A DNA stretch of 64,000 bases from Gloeomargaritales cyanobacterium VI4D9. GTDB lineage: Bacteria > Cyanobacteriota > Cyanobacteriia > Gloeomargaritales > Gloeomargaritaceae. The translations under genes and the position numbers were made by a program. The notes below the pieces were generated by a model that saw nothing but the letters and a program-made list of their open reading frames with translations, had not been told where the DNA came from and made no database searches. Position 1 is the first letter of the stretch. Each line of letters starts with the position of its first letter. This document shows, piece after piece, positions 1 through 8,256 of the stretch. The DNA is taken from the NCBI GenBank assembly GCA_927797885.1, contig OV696605.1, positions 1,525,157-1,589,156 of the forward strand, written 5' to 3'.

Positions 1-76
1 TAACTTCGCCACGAATTTTTGTGGTGGATTTCGGCTTCATCGCATCGAACTGTTTAACTGTTGAGGAGTTATGGCT

Positions 77-625
77 ATGCGTCCCCAAATGTTATTTTCC
101 TTGTCCGTAGCTGGCACAGTGCTGGCGGCGGCAATGGCTCCGGCGAGTGCCCAACCCGCCCCGAAACTGTACGACCCCCCGGTGATGACCACGACAGCGG
201 CGAAAGCTGAGGCTTGGCCTCCTTTTACCAAGCCCTTCCTGTGGAATCAGCCCAAGACCACGATTCAGTTTCCCAAGCCCTCCTACTACGAGCATCCCTT
301 CGCCATCGAGCGGAGTATGGAGCCGTTCAGAATTGGCATCAAGAAAGTCAGTGGTACCTCCGCTACCCCGGTGAGTGACAAGTTCCGCATCCCTCCTTTC
401 CGGGATTACACCGGGGATGGGGTGCAAAACCTGGACGACATCCCTGCCCACCAAAAGAACTTTAACGATCAGTTGAAAAGGTGGGCTAGCACCATAAGCA
501 CCTGCTCCAAACAACGGGGGGTGATGTTCCGGCTCGTGGGCAAAGAAGAAGTACCCATTCAAATCAACGGCGACCCCGGCAAGGTGCAGTTGAATGCCAA
601 CAACGTTCCCGTCTGCCCCGGCTAA
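77..625 (+). CDS. Secreted protein with EF-hand/dockerin-like loop (paralogue A)
   Basis: Function not recognised. The N-terminus is a signal peptide (hydrophobic run to about residue 22, cleavage likely after ASA), so the protein should be exported to the periplasm or thylakoid lumen. Residues 110-121 read DYTGDGVQNLDD, which fits a dockerin/EF-hand calcium loop (D at 1, D at 5, G at 6, N at 9, D at 12). Two cysteines in the mature part (TCSK and VCPG) could form a disulfide. The C-terminal half is strongly similar to the protein at 61919-62440, with PFRDYTGDGVQNLDDIPAHQ identical, while the N-terminal halves differ. ATG at 77 is preferred to ATG at 71 because GAGGAG (63-68) is 8 nt from it; the paralogue has the same double-ATG arrangement. 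Calcium binding is inference. Confidence 0.75.
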   Translation: MRPQMLFSLSVAGTVLAAAMAPASAQPAPKLYDPPVMTTTAAKAEAWPPFTKPFLWNQPKTTIQFPKPSYYEHPFAIERSMEPFRIGIKKVSGTSATPVSDKFRIPPFRDYTGDGVQNLDDIPAHQKNFNDQLKRWASTISTCSKQRGVMFRLVGKEEVPIQINGDPGKVQLNANNVPVCPG

Positions 626-652
626 ATTGGGTTTTTAGTTTTAAATTTGCGT

Positions 653-685
653 GGCTCCCTGGGCGACTGGGGAGCTTATTTTTTA
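653..685 (+). terminator. Rho-independent terminator after paralogue A
   Basis: A GCTCCC stem pairs with GGGAGC across a short loop and is followed by a T-rich run, about 30 nt after the stop codon of the secreted protein gene. Confidence 0.6.
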
Positions 686-803
686 TAAATCAAATTATCA
701 AATTCCTTACGTCTAATTCACAAACACCTATGAATCCCCGTCTTTTTTACTTCACCAATGGTGTTGAAGAACGATTAATACACAGTTTTTTGGTTAACTC
801 GAC

Positions 804-1556
804 ATGTTAGAAGAAAGCACTTTATCGAGACTGTTGTTACTAAACTGTTCTCAGCGCAAGAAGTTTGATGAACGACTATTACCGGCAATCGAACGCTACG
901 ATGGACCTGCCTACCGTGTATTGCGACGATACCTAAAACACAATTTAACCCCATCTGTTGATGTCAGAATTCTTTCGGGGAAGTACGGGTTAATCCCTGC
1001 TGATTACTATTTGCCGTACTATGATCGCAAGCTAACGAAGGGACAAGCCCAAAAATTACACTATCAGGTTATCACGGAATTAGAAGCAATTCTTAACAGA
1101 AAATCTTATACAAATCTTTTGATTTGCTTAGGAAAAGAGTATCTTGAAGTAATCTGTGACTATGAAACTATAATCCCAGATAGTTTACCAGTCCAAGTTG
1201 CCACTGGCGGAATTGGCAAAAAGCTGTCAGTTCTGTACAATTGGCTTTATGGAGGGTTCAGTTTGGAGACCAAGCAGGATTTGGCTTCTACGAAAGGAAC
1301 AGGTCGCATTAGAGGCGTTGAGGTGACTTTAACAGCAGAACAAGTCCTTGATGTTGCCAGACAGGCGCTCACCACCCAAGATGAGAGAGCCACCCGTTAC
1401 CAATCTTGGTATGTGCAGGTTGATGATCTGCGAGTAGCCCCAAAATGGTTGGTCAGTCAAATTACCGGATTGCCAGTGAACAAATTCCACACGGGTAGTG
1501 CAAAGAAATTATTAAGGGAACTAGGAATTTCAGTTCTTTTTGATGCACAGATTTAG
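804..1556 (+). CDS. DUF6884/YaaA-like protein, first gene of HerA-NurA-TGT cassette
   Basis: 250 aa. Residues 9-20 (LLLLNCSQRKK) and 57-67 (LSGKYGLIPAD), then PYYDRKLT, match the layout of DUF6884/YaaA-like proteins (a Cys-Ser pair near the N-terminus, a KYGLI segment, a later LGKEYL strand). The C-terminal ~80 residues form a separate small domain (YQSWYVQVDDLRVAPKWLV region) that I cannot name; it looks helical and may bind nucleic acid. Its stop lies just upstream of the HerA-like gene start, and the four genes 804-5880 are co-directional and nearly touching, so they are probably one operon. The block is clearly more AT-rich than the flanking core genes, which suggests horizontal transfer. 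DUF6884 proteins often lie near 7-deazaguanine or phage DNA-modification genes; a role in base modification here is inference. Confidence 0.7.
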   Translation: MLEESTLSRLLLLNCSQRKKFDERLLPAIERYDGPAYRVLRRYLKHNLTPSVDVRILSGKYGLIPADYYLPYYDRKLTKGQAQKLHYQVITELEAILNRKSYTNLLICLGKEYLEVICDYETIIPDSLPVQVATGGIGKKLSVLYNWLYGGFSLETKQDLASTKGTGRIRGVEVTLTAEQVLDVARQALTTQDERATRYQSWYVQVDDLRVAPKWLVSQITGLPVNKFHTGSAKKLLRELGISVLFDAQI

Positions 1557-1578
1557 TTGTTTACAGGAGAAATTAAAC

Positions 1579-3204
1579 ATGAAAAGTTTTTCAAGTGATG
1601 AGAATCTCTCAGTTAAGACAGTCGCCAATAGCAACAAGCAACTGGTTGTTGGCACGGTAATTTCTGATCAGGAGACCCCAACGTTTGAAACTGTCAGGAT
1701 TAAGTTGAAGGCGGGTCAAGATCTGAAGCCTGGAACGCTTGTTCGGGTTCCAGTTATGCGTAATGAACAAACTATTCTTATTGGACGGATTCGTAGTGCT
1801 TATGAATGTAATCCAAATGAGCGTGTGGAAAGCGTTGGCGTACGTGATGCTTTGAAAATACCAAAGATGCATCCGACAGAAGAACATAGCACAAGAATCT
1901 TTCGCTTAGCTGAGGCAGATTTAATTGAAGAGATTTTTAACCGGGAGTTTGTTGAAAATGGTGAAAAGAAAATAAAAACAGAAACAAGGGCACCTCAGAA
2001 TCTTCCTAATTCAGGTGCTGATGTGTTTATTGCTGATGTTAATGAGATAGTCCAGACATTAGGACTTGAACAAGACGAAAATCAAGGGTTATTTATTGGT
2101 GAAACTACTAGTGGAACCATCTCAAAGATTATCCTAAAGCGTCAATCAATTCAGCGTCATTTTTTTATCTGTGGAACTACAGGTAGTGGTAAAAGTTATG
2201 CAATGGGAGTTATTACTGAAGAACTTGTTCAAAAACACAAACTCCCTGTTGTGTTCATTGATACTCAGGATGAATATTCCGAGTTGGTTAAAAAACTAGG
2301 TGGTGTAGTTGTTGAACCTGGAAAAGATTTTAGTATTCGGATTTCTTCACTAACCGAATCGGAACTTTTAGATCTGCTACCAGAGGCAATGAAAAAAAGT
2401 CCCTTGCAGTGTGACATTGTAGCAAAGGCTTTTGGTGAACTTCAAACTAAACTGACCAATGAGGATATGGCTAAATTCACACTAGACGATGTTTTAGCTA
2501 AAATTCCAGAGGTATCCGCAGAACTAACTGCTAAGGAAGGGGATATTCGAAGAGTAATTGATGCAGTACAGCGTAGATTAGGCACCCTTGCAAAGCTCAA
2601 AATTTTTGGACATGGAGTAGCAGATTGGCGAAAATTCTTATATCCATGTGTCACTATAAATTGCAAAAAACTTACATCTTCACAATTACAGTCTGTAGCA
2701 ACCGCAGTTCTCCGAGAACTACAAAATCTACGTCTTCGTAATCATATCCCTCCCTATGTAGCGGTGATTGATGAAGCCCATTTATTTGTCCCAGAAGGTA
2801 CAAGTAGTCCGTGTAAGCAAATCATCAGGGAAGGTGTGAGGATTGGTAGGCATCATGGAATTTGTATGGTTCTTCTAACTCAAAGTCCAGTGGATATTGA
2901 TAAAAGTACAATTCGGCAATGTAACACCAGATTAGTCTTTGCACTAGAGCCAGATCAACTTGATGCTATTAAGGGTGTCAAGGCAGATGCAACAGATGAA
3001 ATGCTTCGTGCTTTACCTAAAATGCCTCAAGGAACTTGTTTACTTTCTGGAACTTATGAAAGCGTAAAGCATACCATACCAGTTAGAATCAGAAAGAGAA
3101 ATACGGAGGATTCAGAGGGAGGAAAGACACCCAATATTTTTGAGGAAATGCAAGAAAAATGGATAAAAATAATCGAAGAGCTAAAGACTGAAGGTGGGGA
3201 ATAA
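1579..3204 (+). CDS. HerA-type DNA translocase ATPase
   Basis: Hexameric FtsK/HerA-superfamily ATPase. An N-terminal beta-barrel-like (HAS-barrel) region is followed by Walker A GTTGSGKS (about residues 199-206), an aspartate-rich strand VVFIDTQDEYS, Walker B VAVIDEAHLF (about 394-403), and a sensor/arginine-finger region (IGRHHGICMVLLTQSP). HerA normally works with NurA nuclease in end resection; in defence islands HerA partners many effectors. A NurA-like gene follows immediately, with stop and start overlapping as TAATG. ATG at 1579 is chosen because CAGGAG lies 9 nt upstream; an upstream ATG at 1540 would overlap the previous gene. AT-rich like its neighbours. Confidence 0.9.
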   Translation: MKSFSSDENLSVKTVANSNKQLVVGTVISDQETPTFETVRIKLKAGQDLKPGTLVRVPVMRNEQTILIGRIRSAYECNPNERVESVGVRDALKIPKMHPTEEHSTRIFRLAEADLIEEIFNREFVENGEKKIKTETRAPQNLPNSGADVFIADVNEIVQTLGLEQDENQGLFIGETTSGTISKIILKRQSIQRHFFICGTTGSGKSYAMGVITEELVQKHKLPVVFIDTQDEYSELVKKLGGVVVEPGKDFSIRISSLTESELLDLLPEAMKKSPLQCDIVAKAFGELQTKLTNEDMAKFTLDDVLAKIPEVSAELTAKEGDIRRVIDAVQRRLGTLAKLKIFGHGVADWRKFLYPCVTINCKKLTSSQLQSVATAVLRELQNLRLRNHIPPYVAVIDEAHLFVPEGTSSPCKQIIREGVRIGRHHGICMVLLTQSPVDIDKSTIRQCNTRLVFALEPDQLDAIKGVKADATDEMLRALPKMPQGTCLLSGTYESVKHTIPVRIRKRNTEDSEGGKTPNIFEEMQEKWIKIIEELKTEGGE

Positions 3205-4823
3205 TGCCTCGAAGACGTAACCCTCAGCAAGAATCTCAAAACACGGAGCAGTTATCGTTAGATTTTGGCTCAATTATTAAATCTGCTACAGTTTTTAGTC
3301 GTGAAGATTTGGCTAGTTACGATCCAGTGACTAGAACAATTGATATTATGAGTCGGATTGTTGATTCTGAAAGGGCTTGGAATACGACAATCGAATTAGC
3401 TCGGAATCAACTACTGGAAAAAGATCCACGAGAGCTATATTTAGAGTTTCTAACAGACCTAAAAGGTACTATTGAGCAAGACTCAACTAAAGCACCTCGA
3501 TTATCACGTCTTCTCGAACAGGTTGCTATCCGTGGTTTTGGTATGACTTATGAGCAAATACGAGTACATAATCCCCGTCAGAGAGGAACCGGATGGAGGG
3601 TTGACCCTTTCAATAAAGAATCGATTAGTGCTCATCTTGAAAAACATATTGTAGGAAAGTATTTTCTCAATTTAATTTCTGCAGATGATTCTATATGGAA
3701 TGGTGTAGTTCCCTTAATTGGATCGTCTGACGTCAGCCAACATCGAAGTGCTGTACCTATCCCTGCTCCTTTCTTTAGGCGCCGAGTTCCATTTGTACTT
3801 AATAATTCTGCCGGTACTCTTTTGAAAGTAGAACAGGGCAAACCTGAGTATGAAGCTTTGTTTGATCCTCGACCTGATGATGAGTTACTACAATGGATGT
3901 TAATAGACCCTTCCTATCAGGAAGAACTAGAACCCGAACACTATCAAAGATGCCTTGCTTCTGCAATGGATGTAGGTCAATATAAGTTTGATCACCGATA
4001 CCTTTTGAAACCCGATTCCAAACCACCAAATATCATTCTTAGAGATGGTAGTCTCTTTCCTCAAGATGCTTATTTAGATAACTTTATCCTTGCTAACAGA
4101 AGAGGAGAATTTACTCGTGAAGCAATTCGTGAACTTATAAACTGTCTCACTTCTGCCAGAGATGCTGGAATCATTTATTGCGGTGTTGCTAAAAGTGTTC
4201 AACTAAAAGTTTATAGTGCGCTAGTTGATTGGTACATAAGCAAATACATAGATAAGAGATGGGTAGCTGGGAATTACACACTAAATGACGGGCAAGCAAT
4301 GACACTACTTCTTTCTTCTCCGTCGGTTATAAGCGATAATTTGCGGGAAACAATTTGTACTTGTATGATTCGTCGCTCATTTACCACAAGAGCAAATCTA
4401 AATACAAAAGCCGATCTAAATGATTTGAATTCCTATTTCTCACACTATGAAAATTTATCTAGTTTTAATATACAACCTTTTCGTCAATTATGTGACCTTG
4501 GTCATCTTTATATGTTTTTCATGGGACACTGCAAAAGTCCAGAACTGCTTTTGCCTCGATATGATTTCTTTTACCATGACTCCCTCGGTTCACCTGAATT
4601 AATAATGAAAAAGATTTTCTACTCTCTTCAGTACTCTACTCCTGATATTGATGAAGACCATTCATTTATGATTGACAAAAAAGATGAACCAGTCATGTTT
4701 TTAATCCCCAGCGTAACACTTCAAGCACATAACTTCTCTAAGAATCTTGGAGAATTCATAACTGAGCAGACAGAAGACCGGATTATGGCTCGTTATATAT
4801 CTTATCTCTCGCAACTGACCTGA
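3204..4823 (+). CDS. NurA-like nuclease domain protein
   Basis: 539 aa. The region from about residue 165 to 345 carries NurA-type landmarks: a strand ending in GSSDVS (173-178), then LRDGSLFPQ (279-287) and the GVAKS turn (327-331), which in NurA proteins lie near metal-binding aspartates. The first ~160 residues and the C-terminal ~190 residues are unrecognised extensions. NurA is the nuclease partner of HerA; the one-base overlap with the HerA-like gene strongly suggests a stoichiometric complex. The first motif is weaker than in archaeal NurA (the aspartate sits after the GSS), so catalytic competence is uncertain. The next gene starts 10 nt downstream. Confidence 0.7.
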   Translation: MPRRRNPQQESQNTEQLSLDFGSIIKSATVFSREDLASYDPVTRTIDIMSRIVDSERAWNTTIELARNQLLEKDPRELYLEFLTDLKGTIEQDSTKAPRLSRLLEQVAIRGFGMTYEQIRVHNPRQRGTGWRVDPFNKESISAHLEKHIVGKYFLNLISADDSIWNGVVPLIGSSDVSQHRSAVPIPAPFFRRRVPFVLNNSAGTLLKVEQGKPEYEALFDPRPDDELLQWMLIDPSYQEELEPEHYQRCLASAMDVGQYKFDHRYLLKPDSKPPNIILRDGSLFPQDAYLDNFILANRRGEFTREAIRELINCLTSARDAGIIYCGVAKSVQLKVYSALVDWYISKYIDKRWVAGNYTLNDGQAMTLLLSSPSVISDNLRETICTCMIRRSFTTRANLNTKADLNDLNSYFSHYENLSSFNIQPFRQLCDLGHLYMFFMGHCKSPELLLPRYDFFYHDSLGSPELIMKKIFYSLQYSTPDIDEDHSFMIDKKDEPVMFLIPSVTLQAHNFSKNLGEFITEQTEDRIMARYISYLSQLT

Positions 4824-4833
4824 GGCAAAGCTT

Positions 4834-5880
4834 GTGCAAATAGTTGCCGGAACTACTCTGAGTTCGCTCAAGCCAGATGTTTGGAATCCCAATTCTGAGT
4901 ATTATTTGCCTACCTTGACAGCAATAATGATTTCCTATGCCGATTTTCATAAAAAGCCTGCTCTTAGACGGAAGGCAATGGATCAAGGACTCCATAACTA
5001 CTTAGGTGTTCCCAGTCACATCAAAATCTATCTGGATAATGGAGCTTTCTACTTCATTACTCATGGGGGTGAGACACCTGTGGAGGAATATACAGAGTTT
5101 GTCAAGAATGCTCAGCCTGATTGGTTTCCCATTCCTCAAGATTTTATTCCCACACCTAAAATGACCCTAGAAGAGCAACAAAAGTGTCTTGATCGCACAA
5201 TGGATATGAACATTTGTTATTCACAGGAGAACTATATACCTGTTGTGCATATCAGTCCGCTTTTAGAAGATTATCTTAGCCGCTTTAAGTCCCATAAGTC
5301 TCTTCTGGAGAAAGGAGTGATTGCATTAGGAGGAATTGTGCCTAACTTGCTTAAAGCTCCGAAAGCAATGCACCCCCAGAAAATTTTGGAGAAGCTGATA
5401 CATATACGCCAAGAATTTCGAGATAAAAAACTCCATATTTTTGGGATTGGCGGAACGATTACTCTACATATTGCGGCATTATTACGTATCAATTCGGTTG
5501 ATTCTAGTGGATGGCGCAATCGGGCTGCGCGTGGCATTGTGCAATTGCCGGGAAAAGGTGATCGTATGGTTGCTAATCTGGGAAGTTGGCGGGGTCGAAA
5601 ACCTGACGCTAAGGAGTGGGAGATGCTTGCTGAGTGCAAGTGTCCAGCCTGCCAGCGATATGGTGTTGATGGGTTGAAAGCAAATTTAGTGCATGGATTT
5701 CGTAATCGAGCCACTCATAACCTTTGGATTCTTTTAGAAGAAGTGCGTTTAATTCAAGAACATCTAGTTGCTGGCGATTATGAAAATTGGTTTCTAGATC
5801 ATCTGGACAATACACTCTATAGACCACTAATTAATAAAATTCTTGAACTAGAACAGAGTAACTATAGCAATCCTAAATGA
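4834..5880 (+). CDS. TGT/DpdA-like base-exchange enzyme
   Basis: 348 aa, tRNA-guanine transglycosylase (TIM-barrel) superfamily. Compared with the canonical Tgt at 12229-13329: LDNGAF (D68) replaces DSGGFQ; ALGGIVP and FGIGGT correspond to the IGGVSVG and MGVGT strands; VDSSGWRNRAARG (D223) aligns with the nucleophile loop [13 protein letters not shown]; and the zinc ligands are kept (C268, C270, C273 and H295 in ATHNLW). The substrate-binding residues have diverged, as in DpdA proteins that put 7-deazaguanines into DNA. I infer DNA or another nucleic acid as substrate, not the tRNA anticodon. GTG start at 4834. The last five residues (YSNPK) and the stop codon are encoded by a MITE beginning at 5863, so the native C-terminus is lost. 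Confidence 0.75.
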   Translation: MQIVAGTTLSSLKPDVWNPNSEYYLPTLTAIMISYADFHKKPALRRKAMDQGLHNYLGVPSHIKIYLDNGAFYFITHGGETPVEEYTEFVKNAQPDWFPIPQDFIPTPKMTLEEQQKCLDRTMDMNICYSQENYIPVVHISPLLEDYLSRFKSHKSLLEKGVIALGGIVPNLLKAPKAMHPQKILEKLIHIRQEFRDKKLHIFGIGGTITLHIAALLRINSVDSSGWRNRAARGIVQLPGKGDRMVANLGSWRGRKPDAKEWEMLAECKCPACQRYGVDGLKANLVHGFRNRATHNLWILLEEVRLIQEHLVAGDYENWFLDHLDNTLYRPLINKILELEQSNYSNPK

Positions 5881-5964
5881 GAATGGAACAGGGGATCGCA
5901 GGGGCACCGCCCCCGTATTTGGTTCTGGGGAATCTCTGTTCACTAATCAAGTAGGATTGCTATA
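5863..5964. repeat. MITE (IS630/Tc1-mariner type), truncating the TGT-like gene
   Basis: About 100 bp element with terminal inverted repeats TAGCAATCCTA / TAGGATTGCTA and a central palindrome GGGGCACCGCCCC. The left TA lies inside the TGT-like gene and supplies its last codons; the right end abuts the IS630 transposase fragment. Confidence 0.85.
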
Positions 5965-6340
5965 TATTGACCAGTCTGGGATGGATAATCGAGATATTTA
6001 TGAATTGGGGGCTAAAAGGACAAAGAATATATGGTCAACGACCTGGCAAAAAGAGAGAGAGAATAAGCATGATGAGTGGTTATCATTTAGGGAAATTGGT
6101 TGCACCATTTACTTGGATTGGTAGTTGTAATTTGCAAGTATTGATTACCTGGTTAACAGAGATGTTGTTGCCAACCATTGGAGCAGGGAAGAAAATCGTT
6201 TTAGATAATGCAAGTTTTCATCGTTGCAAACTGGTTAGGAAGGTTGTGGAAGCCGCTGCGTGCGAATTGATATATCTACCGAAATACTCTCCCGATTTAA
6301 ATCCGATTGAGCATCAATGGCATCAAGCAAAGAGTTAGAA
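5965..6340 (+). pseudogene. IS630-family transposase, C-terminal fragment
   Basis: The C-terminal half of a DDE transposase: GQRPGKKRERIS, then LVAPFTWIGSCN, VLDNASFH (second catalytic Asp) and YSPDLNPIEH (Glu) are typical of IS630/Tc1-mariner enzymes. The beginning is missing, and the first ~15 codons (YIDQSGMDNRDIYELG) read in a different frame from the rest, so a frameshift lies near 6010-6030. This type of enzyme inserts into TA, matching the MITEs in the window, so an intact relative elsewhere is a plausible source of their mobility. Confidence 0.85.
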
Positions 6341-6684
6341 AAACCATGACATCTACAACCCAAAATCTTCATGATCTTATAGATTCAGTCATCTGCTCTA
6401 TATGCCAACCTTTGCCTGCTTGGCTATAACGGTAGCATGGGACATAATTTTGACAAACCCTTCTCTGTGAAGGGATTTTGAGTGTTTATTGCAGTACAAC
6501 ATTAGGCACCTCCATTTATGGATTCTTGTACTTACACGGCAGGCTTGGAAGCCCCATGCTCTCGTTGGCAATGATCAATAACGCAGGGGTCATTCTCAAT
6601 AGCCGTGAATCAACAGAGGTACCCTTAATTTTTTAATAATCTGATCTTAATCTTGGCAAAAATGAATCATTGCCTGCCGGGGGG
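6341..6684. other. Intergenic region with IS remnant and hairpin
   Basis: The remainder of the IS630 element (to about 6430) is followed by a hairpin CCCTTC/GAAGGG with a short T run at 6458-6480 and a solo sequence like an IS5-type terminal repeat near 6510. No gene seen. Confidence 0.4.
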
Positions 6685-8154
6685 TCAGGGTTGGGAGCGC
6701 CTCATCCGCAGGGGGAAGGTGGGTTGGCGCAGGCGTTCGGGCGAGAGGGCGGGGGCATTCGGGAATAGATGGGTACGGAAAAATTCCCGGCTCAGGTGGG
6801 CGAGGGCATAGGGCAGGGGGGGGAGTCGCTGGGGAGCAAATTGGCGGGCTTCGTCCAGTCCATCAATATGGTTGGCGGTGGGCAGGATCAGTAAATAATG
6901 GTGCCGTCCCCGCAGTCCGGCAAAGGGCTGGATTTGCTCCGGCAAAACGGGGGTGACCCAATCCCCGCCCCCACCCATCACCATCACGGGCACGGTGAGG
7001 GGAGATAAACCCTCTGCCCCCAAAATCCCGCCAATCGCTGGGTTGATGGCAATCACGGCCCGAATCCGGGGGTCAGGGATGGGGGTTGGCCAAGGGTTAA
7101 GTTCCAGGGCACGGCATTGCAGGAGGAGCAGGGAAAGGTTGAATAAGGCCCAATCGCTCTGGCATTGGCGTTGTAACCCCTGGGCTTGGGGTTGGGCACC
7201 GGCGGCCACCAAGACGGTGTAGCCCCCCAGGGAATGCCCCAGCAGACCCACCCGTTCCAGGTTCAGCCGTTTTTTCCAAGCCTGGTGCGCCGCTAGATGA
7301 TCCAAAACCCGTCCCACGTCCCGGGGGCGTTCGGTAAACTCCCGGAGGGCGCTGGAGGGGGGGTGGGTGACCACGGCGGCGGCGATGCCCTGGCTGGCTA
7401 AATATTCCCCCAGATACATCAAACTGCGCCCGGTTTGACCGATGCCGTGGCTGAGTAATACCAGGGGTACCGGCTCTGACCCAGGGGGATAGAATAAATG
7501 CACCTTGAGGGAACGCTGGGGTTGGTCGGGGGGGGTAAAACTCCAGGCTTGTTCCCGCCAGGTCGTACCCGTAAAAGCGGGGGTGGTGCCGGTCGGCGGC
7601 AGGAGGGGGAGGGCGGCCAGGGCTTGGGCCGTTTGTTGCTGGTGGGTCTGGGCATTGATCAACAAATTGGCTACTGCCAGGGCATCCACCGCCACGGTTT
7701 CCGCCGGCAATGCCTGGAGGAGGTTGAGGGCGGTAATGGGTTGGCGTTGTTGCACCACCAGGGTGAGGGCTTGCTTGAGGGCTTGGGGGTCAGGGGGGAT
7801 GAGCAATTGCCCCAGCCGGTACAGGGCTTGACTGACCGCTTCCGTATGCAATAAACGCTGGCTTTGGCTTGGGGTCAGGGGTACGGGGTGGGTCAACCAA
7901 TTGCGTAATTCCTCCAGGGTGGGCGGTGCCAAAAGTTGGGCCAGGGGCGTTAAACTCCCCTGGGGACGACCGGACTGCACCCAGGTTGCCACATCCGCCA
8001 GGGTGACGCTCCAGGTGGTCTGACCAGCGATCAGATCGACCCGTTCGGCGGCGCGGGCGGCTTGGGGCAAAAACAACCACCCCACCAGCACCCACCAGCC
8101 AAAAAGTTGCCGACCCCACTGCCAAATCCGTAGGTTTGCAGGCATGATAAACAT
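6685..8154 (-). CDS. Alpha/beta hydrolase with DUF1400-type N-terminus
   Basis: About 489 aa from ATG at 8154 (MFIMPANL); a longer start at 8190 would only add residues ahead of the signal sequence. N-terminal hydrophobic signal or anchor ending near ARAAERV, then a helical region of the cyanobacterial DUF1400 type, then an alpha/beta-hydrolase domain with the oxyanion-hole segment LLSHGIG and the nucleophile elbow GHSLGG (Ser about residue 308), and a late His in ANHIDGLDE. Likely an exported or membrane-attached esterase, lipase or dienelactone-hydrolase-like enzyme; substrate unknown. Divergently oriented to the pentapeptide gene, with about 100 bp between the starts. Confidence 0.85.
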   Translation of the reverse strand: MFIMPANLRIWQWGRQLFGWWVLVGWLFLPQAARAAERVDLIAGQTTWSVTLADVATWVQSGRPQGSLTPLAQLLAPPTLEELRNWLTHPVPLTPSQSQRLLHTEAVSQALYRLGQLLIPPDPQALKQALTLVVQQRQPITALNLLQALPAETVAVDALAVANLLINAQTHQQQTAQALAALPLLPPTGTTPAFTGTTWREQAWSFTPPDQPQRSLKVHLFYPPGSEPVPLVLLSHGIGQTGRSLMYLGEYLASQGIAAAVVTHPPSSALREFTERPRDVGRVLDHLAAHQAWKKRLNLERVGLLGHSLGGYTVLVAAGAQPQAQGLQRQCQSDWALFNLSLLLLQCRALELNPWPTPIPDPRIRAVIAINPAIGGILGAEGLSPLTVPVMVMGGGGDWVTPVLPEQIQPFAGLRGRHHYLLILPTANHIDGLDEARQFAPQRLPPLPYALAHLSREFFRTHLFPNAPALSPERLRQPTFPLRMRRSQP

Positions 8155-8256
8155 AGGATGTTTGCTTCTCCCCTCCCCAGCGGTTCCCAATTAGTTCTGC
8201 GGAACAATCCATTTTTAGACCAGCTTGCGACCTTTGTCCCATTCCGCCTAGTCCCT

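Noticed and set aside
1-70. Possible end of an upstream gene or a terminator hairpin
   Set aside because: Only a weak CCACGAA/TTTTTGTGG stem is visible and too little sequence is present to decide.
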